A stretch of DNA of 46,736 bases from Candidatus Latescibacter anaerobius SCGC AAA252-E07. Lineage in GTDB: Bacteria; Latescibacterota; Latescibacteria; Latescibacterales; Latescibacteraceae. A program made the translations under genes and the position numbers. Below, piece by piece: positions 43,926 through 46,736 of the stretch. Every line of letters begins with the position of its first letter. The first letter of the stretch is position 1. The notes below the pieces were generated by a model. That model saw only the letters and a program-made list of their open reading frames with translations. It did no database searches and was not told the DNA's origin. The DNA is taken from positions 1 to 46,736 of the forward strand of contig AQSL01000157.1 in NCBI GenBank assembly GCA_000403035.1, given 5' to 3'.

Positions 43926-44252
43926 CTACTGTACCAGAAGCATCTTCATGGTTTTTGCGAAACCGCCGGCATGAAGGGTATAAACATACACCCCGCTCGA
44001 AACCGGGCTGCCGAAGTCGTCTTTACCGTCCCATTTAATTGAATACACTCCGGCATTTTTTTGGGAATCCACCAGTGTACGCACCTGCTGTCCCAGTGAA
44101 TTGTAGATTATAAGCTTTGTGTGGATATTTTCTTTCAGCGAATAACTTATGGTCGTTACCGGATTGAACGGGTTGGGCAGGTTCTGGAAAAGTTCGAAGA
44201 CATGTGGTAACTCCGCAATAGCGCCTTCATCTTCCACTGCGGAGGGGGCTAA
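43926..44252 (-). CDS. Sorting-domain tail B, -1 frame continuation of the 45106-44249 protein
   Basis: From TTA 44252, overlapping the body stop, 108 codons encode LAPSAVEDEG, FQNLPNPFNPVTTIS, IIYNSLGQQVRTLVDS, SSGVYVYTLHAGG and MKMLLVQ. It is the same FlgD-like/T9SS type A domain as tail A, and the same length. The window in which a -1 shift must occur is only 44258-44252, the TATTTTTAG stretch (T5), where tRNA-Phe on TTT can re-pair. A GTG at 44237 is the only possible start and has no ribosome site. Confidence 0.8.
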   Translation of the reverse strand, partial: LAPSAVEDEGAIAELPHVFELFQNLPNPFNPVTTISYSLKENIHTKLIIYNSLGQQVRTLVDSQKNAGVYSIKWDGKDDFGSPVSSGVYVYTLHAGGFAKTMKMLLVQ

Positions 44253-45106
44253 AAATAGTCATGTGACGATACTATACGATCTTCATTCCAGACGAAAATT
44301 TTAACTCTTTTTCGCTCTTCCACATTTTCGACTGCTTTAGTATTGTATTGTATAATATCTTCATCAGAAATTTTTCCCCATAAACACTGATATCTCAAAT
44401 TCTGTCCTTTGGGGTCGATAGCATTAATTTTAAAATAAATAAAATCTTGAATTTGAGAATTAATCTCAACTAAATTAATTATTGGAGAAGGAATTAATTT
44501 GACATCCTTTACCTTATCTGAACTTCTCAGCAATGTGTCAACTTTTTTTGCAAATTCATAAACTTCTACATGATTATCAGAAGTATAATGATCTATCTTA
44601 ATATCAACCAGTATGTTATTTCTTATAAAGGCAATTCTATGATATTTAGCCCCGAACCAACAATTATCACCTATCTCTCCTGCTCGTCCCAAGTCAATCG
44701 CATTATCCATTCTATAAGAATATATATAAAGTCTTGGAACTAAATAATATTCTGCATCGGAAACAGATGTAAAAATCCAGTAACGAAATTGTAATTTTTT
44801 TGTTTCACCTTCACCCGTATTAACGTTTACAAGAAAATACTTTCCTTTTTTATCTTCTTCAGGCCCAAATGATTTAATAAAAGAATCTTCTATAAGAGAT
44901 TCCATAGGAAAAGAAGTAATATAGGGCATATCATCATTAATATTTCTGAATATATATTCTATTGGAAACATTCCATATGTATCTGCTATAATGAAATGGA
45001 ATCCATTTTTTGTTTGAGAATAACTGTTACCTGAAAGAATTATAATTGTAAGGAAAAATATTATTACTTTAAATAGTTTTATAGTTAATATTTTCATATT
45101 TTTCAC
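44249..45106 (-). CDS. Secreted body protein B of the tandem cassette
   Basis: This 285-aa paralogue of 42077-41205 has AAAGGAG before ATG 45106 and a signal peptide (VIIFFLTIIILSGNSYS). Conserved blocks are SVSDAEYYL, IGDNCWFGAKY, FIRNNILVDI, FAKKVDTLL, VKLIPSPIINLVEI, NAIDPKG and VWNEDRIV. It stops at TAG 44251-44249, at the point where the sorting domain opens in the -1 frame. Third gene of cassette B, 12 bp after the gene for the 363-aa protein. Confidence 0.8.
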   Translation of the reverse strand: MKNMKILTIKLFKVIIFFLTIIILSGNSYSQTKNGFHFIIADTYGMFPIEYIFRNINDDMPYITSFPMESLIEDSFIKSFGPEEDKKGKYFLVNVNTGEGETKKLQFRYWIFTSVSDAEYYLVPRLYIYSYRMDNAIDLGRAGEIGDNCWFGAKYHRIAFIRNNILVDIKIDHYTSDNHVEVYEFAKKVDTLLRSSDKVKDVKLIPSPIINLVEINSQIQDFIYFKINAIDPKGQNLRYQCLWGKISDEDIIQYNTKAVENVEERKRVKIFVWNEDRIVSSHDYF

Positions 45107-45118
45107 TCCTTTTTAATA

Positions 45119-46210
45119 TTAATTATTAGGATCAGCAAAAGAAAATTCAGCTTGACTTATTGAATATCCTGGTGCAAAAACTGAGTTTTGATATGTTGTC
45201 ATTTGCATATTTACAGGAATTTTTGGAGTGGCTTCTGTAATCTTTAAACATGGGTCATAAACTCTTGCACCTATAACGCCGTGTTTATGATTAATCCATG
45301 GATGGTTATCCCATTCGTCCTCACCAACGGCCAAAATTTCATTAGTATCTAAGTCTCCTTGTATAAAATAGCATTTTGTAGAACAACCTACTGCTTCAGT
45401 AAATATGTTATAAATATTTGCAGTATCATAGCAACTCAATGTTACATCATTTTGTTCTACAGCATCTAAAAAATCACTAATATCCAGATCACTCCCGGAA
45501 GTTCCGTATTGTTGTTCTCCATTATAAGCGTCTCCAACATTATATATCGACTCTGTTATTTCTGTAGCAACATTAACGTCAGTATTTTCTCCCTGTGCCC
45601 ATGAACATGATTTATCTAATATAATACTCCATGGTTTTCCGTCAGAAAAAACCCTGCTGGAAAAAGGTTGGCGCAATACCGAGTAACACTCATGATAGGT
45701 ATCATCTATTGAAATTGCTGGCGCTTGAGTGACTCCATTCACCTTTGTAACCACCCAATGCCAGTAATAACTATAATTATTAACAGAGTTCGGCACTGTA
45801 CCTGAAGTTGTGAAAGTTGTTTCATCGCTGTCTTTAGTACCCCAAAAATTAACCACTGTAGAAGGTACATTCCCGATTGGATTGTTCCCGGTATAAGAAG
45901 CTTGTATATTCATCGAATAAATATCACCGTTGTCATCACCATGGCTGAACGTTGCTTTAATCGTCCTGCTGCTCTGATTCTTTATGTAAGCAAACTCTTT
46001 TGAAGTTCCACCTGTCCACTCGGGAGCTGTAATAGTAGTAGTTTCATCCTCATTTATATCAAGCGCATCATTAGTAGTAGAACTAGTAGTATGGTTAAAC
46101 TTAATTTGGTTTATTGTTACTATCAGTGGTGAGTCCCAGCAATAAGTTTCTCCCATAAAAAAAGTCACGCCAATAATAAATACCAGCAATCCAAAAATTA
46201 ATTTTCTCAT
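45119..46210 (-). CDS. Secreted ~370-aa protein B of the tandem cassette
   Basis: This 363-aa paralogue of 43238-42120 has AGGAAGGA before ATG 46210. The signal peptide (LIFGLLVFIIGVTFFMGETYC) is nearly identical to that of copy A, and the next ~40 residues are very similar (TTITAPEWTGGTSKEFAYI against TTITAPEWTSSTTKKIAYK). Beyond that the proteins diverge strongly, keeping LSCYDTANIYNIFTEAVGCS, DxNxILAVGEDEWDNH and the end TPKIPVNM. No sorting domain and no recognised family. Confidence 0.8.
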   Translation of the reverse strand: MRKLIFGLLVFIIGVTFFMGETYCWDSPLIVTINQIKFNHTTSSTTNDALDINEDETTTITAPEWTGGTSKEFAYIKNQSSRTIKATFSHGDDNGDIYSMNIQASYTGNNPIGNVPSTVVNFWGTKDSDETTFTTSGTVPNSVNNYSYYWHWVVTKVNGVTQAPAISIDDTYHECYSVLRQPFSSRVFSDGKPWSIILDKSCSWAQGENTDVNVATEITESIYNVGDAYNGEQQYGTSGSDLDISDFLDAVEQNDVTLSCYDTANIYNIFTEAVGCSTKCYFIQGDLDTNEILAVGEDEWDNHPWINHKHGVIGARVYDPCLKITEATPKIPVNMQMTTYQNSVFAPGYSISQAEFSFADPNN

Positions 46211-46244
46211 GAAATATAACCATCCTTCCTCAAAAACATATTTT

Positions 46245-46736
46245 TTATTTGTAATGATTCACATAAGGATGTTTTGCTTCATCAGAATAGGGATATTTAG
46301 CCAGCACCTTCTGAAAAGCTTCTTTTGCTTTTACCAGGTCATGTAAAAAACCCAGATAAATATTACCTATCTGAAACTGAGTACGGGCATATAGCTCTTC
46401 ATCATCGCAAGTTTTGTTATTAAGCATCTTCTTAAGTCTGCCAATAGCAGAATAGTATTGTTTATTTTGAACCTCCAGCCATGACAGGCAAAACTGAGCA
46501 TTTGCAACAGCTTCACCGTCTTCGTCATATGTCTGAAGCATTTGCTGATAAATATTTTCTGCTTTGTCAAATTCACCTTTCCATATAGTACAAAGACCAA
46601 TATAATACTGTGCTTCTGCCTTGAGATGAGAGTCAACGCCAACCATATCAACCACATTCTGATAGTATGGAATAGCTTCATTGAATTTGAATGCCCTCCT
46701 CAGTGAATCCCCATCTGCAAGCAGTGATCTACCGGA
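46245..46736 (-). CDS. TPR protein B of the tandem cassette, N-terminus cut by the window edge
   Basis: The frame is open from the right edge of the window (SGRSLLADGDSLRRAFKFNE) to the stop at 46245, 163 codons. It carries the same TPR repeats as 43910-43284 (AEAQYYIGLCTIWKGEFDKA, LEVQNKQYYSAIGRLKKM). The N-terminal anchor must lie beyond the window. An 89-bp block (46522-46610) is identical to the other copy. The array may continue to the right. Confidence 0.85.
   Translation of the reverse strand, partial: SGRSLLADGDSLRRAFKFNEAIPYYQNVVDMVGVDSHLKAEAQYYIGLCTIWKGEFDKAENIYQQMLQTYDEDGEAVANAQFCLSWLEVQNKQYYSAIGRLKKMLNNKTCDDEELYARTQFQIGNIYLGFLHDLVKAKEAFQKVLAKYPYSDEAKHPYVNHYK

Overview
The window looks like chromosomal DNA of an AT-rich Gram-negative bacterium. 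Outer-membrane traits are a TonB-dependent receptor, an LpxL-type acyltransferase and several lipoproteins. Secreted proteins end in PNPFN-type C-terminal sorting domains (FlgD-like/T9SS type A), and there is a Reg_prop beta-propeller protein. Together these point to the FCB superphylum or its candidate relatives (Latescibacterota, KSB1, Poribacteria or Marinimicrobia type); the exact phylum cannot be fixed by eye.

Layout. 1-6740: a sulfur cluster of two arylsulfotransferase-like proteins (ASST), a CysD/CysH-type PP-loop protein, ATP sulfurylase (Sat), a frameshifted remnant and a TRAP solute-binding lipoprotein. ASST1 is split: its C-terminal part is at 2-622 on + and its N-terminal part at 6740-6012 on -, bounded by an exact 95-bp inverted repeat (1-95 and 6011-6105). 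Flipping that block restores a 418-aa ASST1 heading a co-directional set ASST1-CysD-ASST2-Sat-TRAP. 6741-7604: regulatory DNA (palindrome, 12-bp tandem repeat, a 116-bp element) and tRNA-Cys. 7605-14123: a secreted propeller protein, then EtfB-EtfA with two GlcD-like FAD oxidoreductases. 14163-18477: a membrane-anchored metallopeptidase, a lipid A type acyltransferase, CoaE and a phosphohexomutase. 18652-24812: a lipoprotein, then TyrA, a degenerate AroA paralogue, a small Cys-rich membrane protein, AroE, AroB and PyrE. 24953-29274: a small protein, Rel/SpoT, PgeF and UppP. 29275-30779: an intergenic region with promoter-like repeats and the second 116-bp element, then a TauE/SafE exporter. 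31039-36796: a Tat-exported GH29-like enzyme, a DoxX/TIM-barrel fusion, a frameshifted TonB receptor and its partner lipoprotein. 37520-40755: a K+ channel, a Mth938-fold protein and a hybrid histidine kinase. 40882 to the right edge: a tandem array, on -, of three-gene cassettes (TPR protein, secreted ~370-aa protein, secreted ~290-aa protein plus sorting domain).

Most notable points. (1) The same ~116-bp promoter-plus-hairpin element sits, correctly oriented, before the ASST cluster and before TauE/SafE, suggesting a shared sulfur-linked control. (2) In both copies of the tandem cassette the sorting domain lies in the -1 frame right after the body ORF stop, with tails of exactly 327 nt, no ribosome binding site and no conserved start; this fits programmed -1 frameshifting or slippage, or paired homopolymer errors. 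(3) The assembly has several homopolymer-associated frame breaks plus the inverted repeat at base 1, so technical artefact must be weighed in each case.
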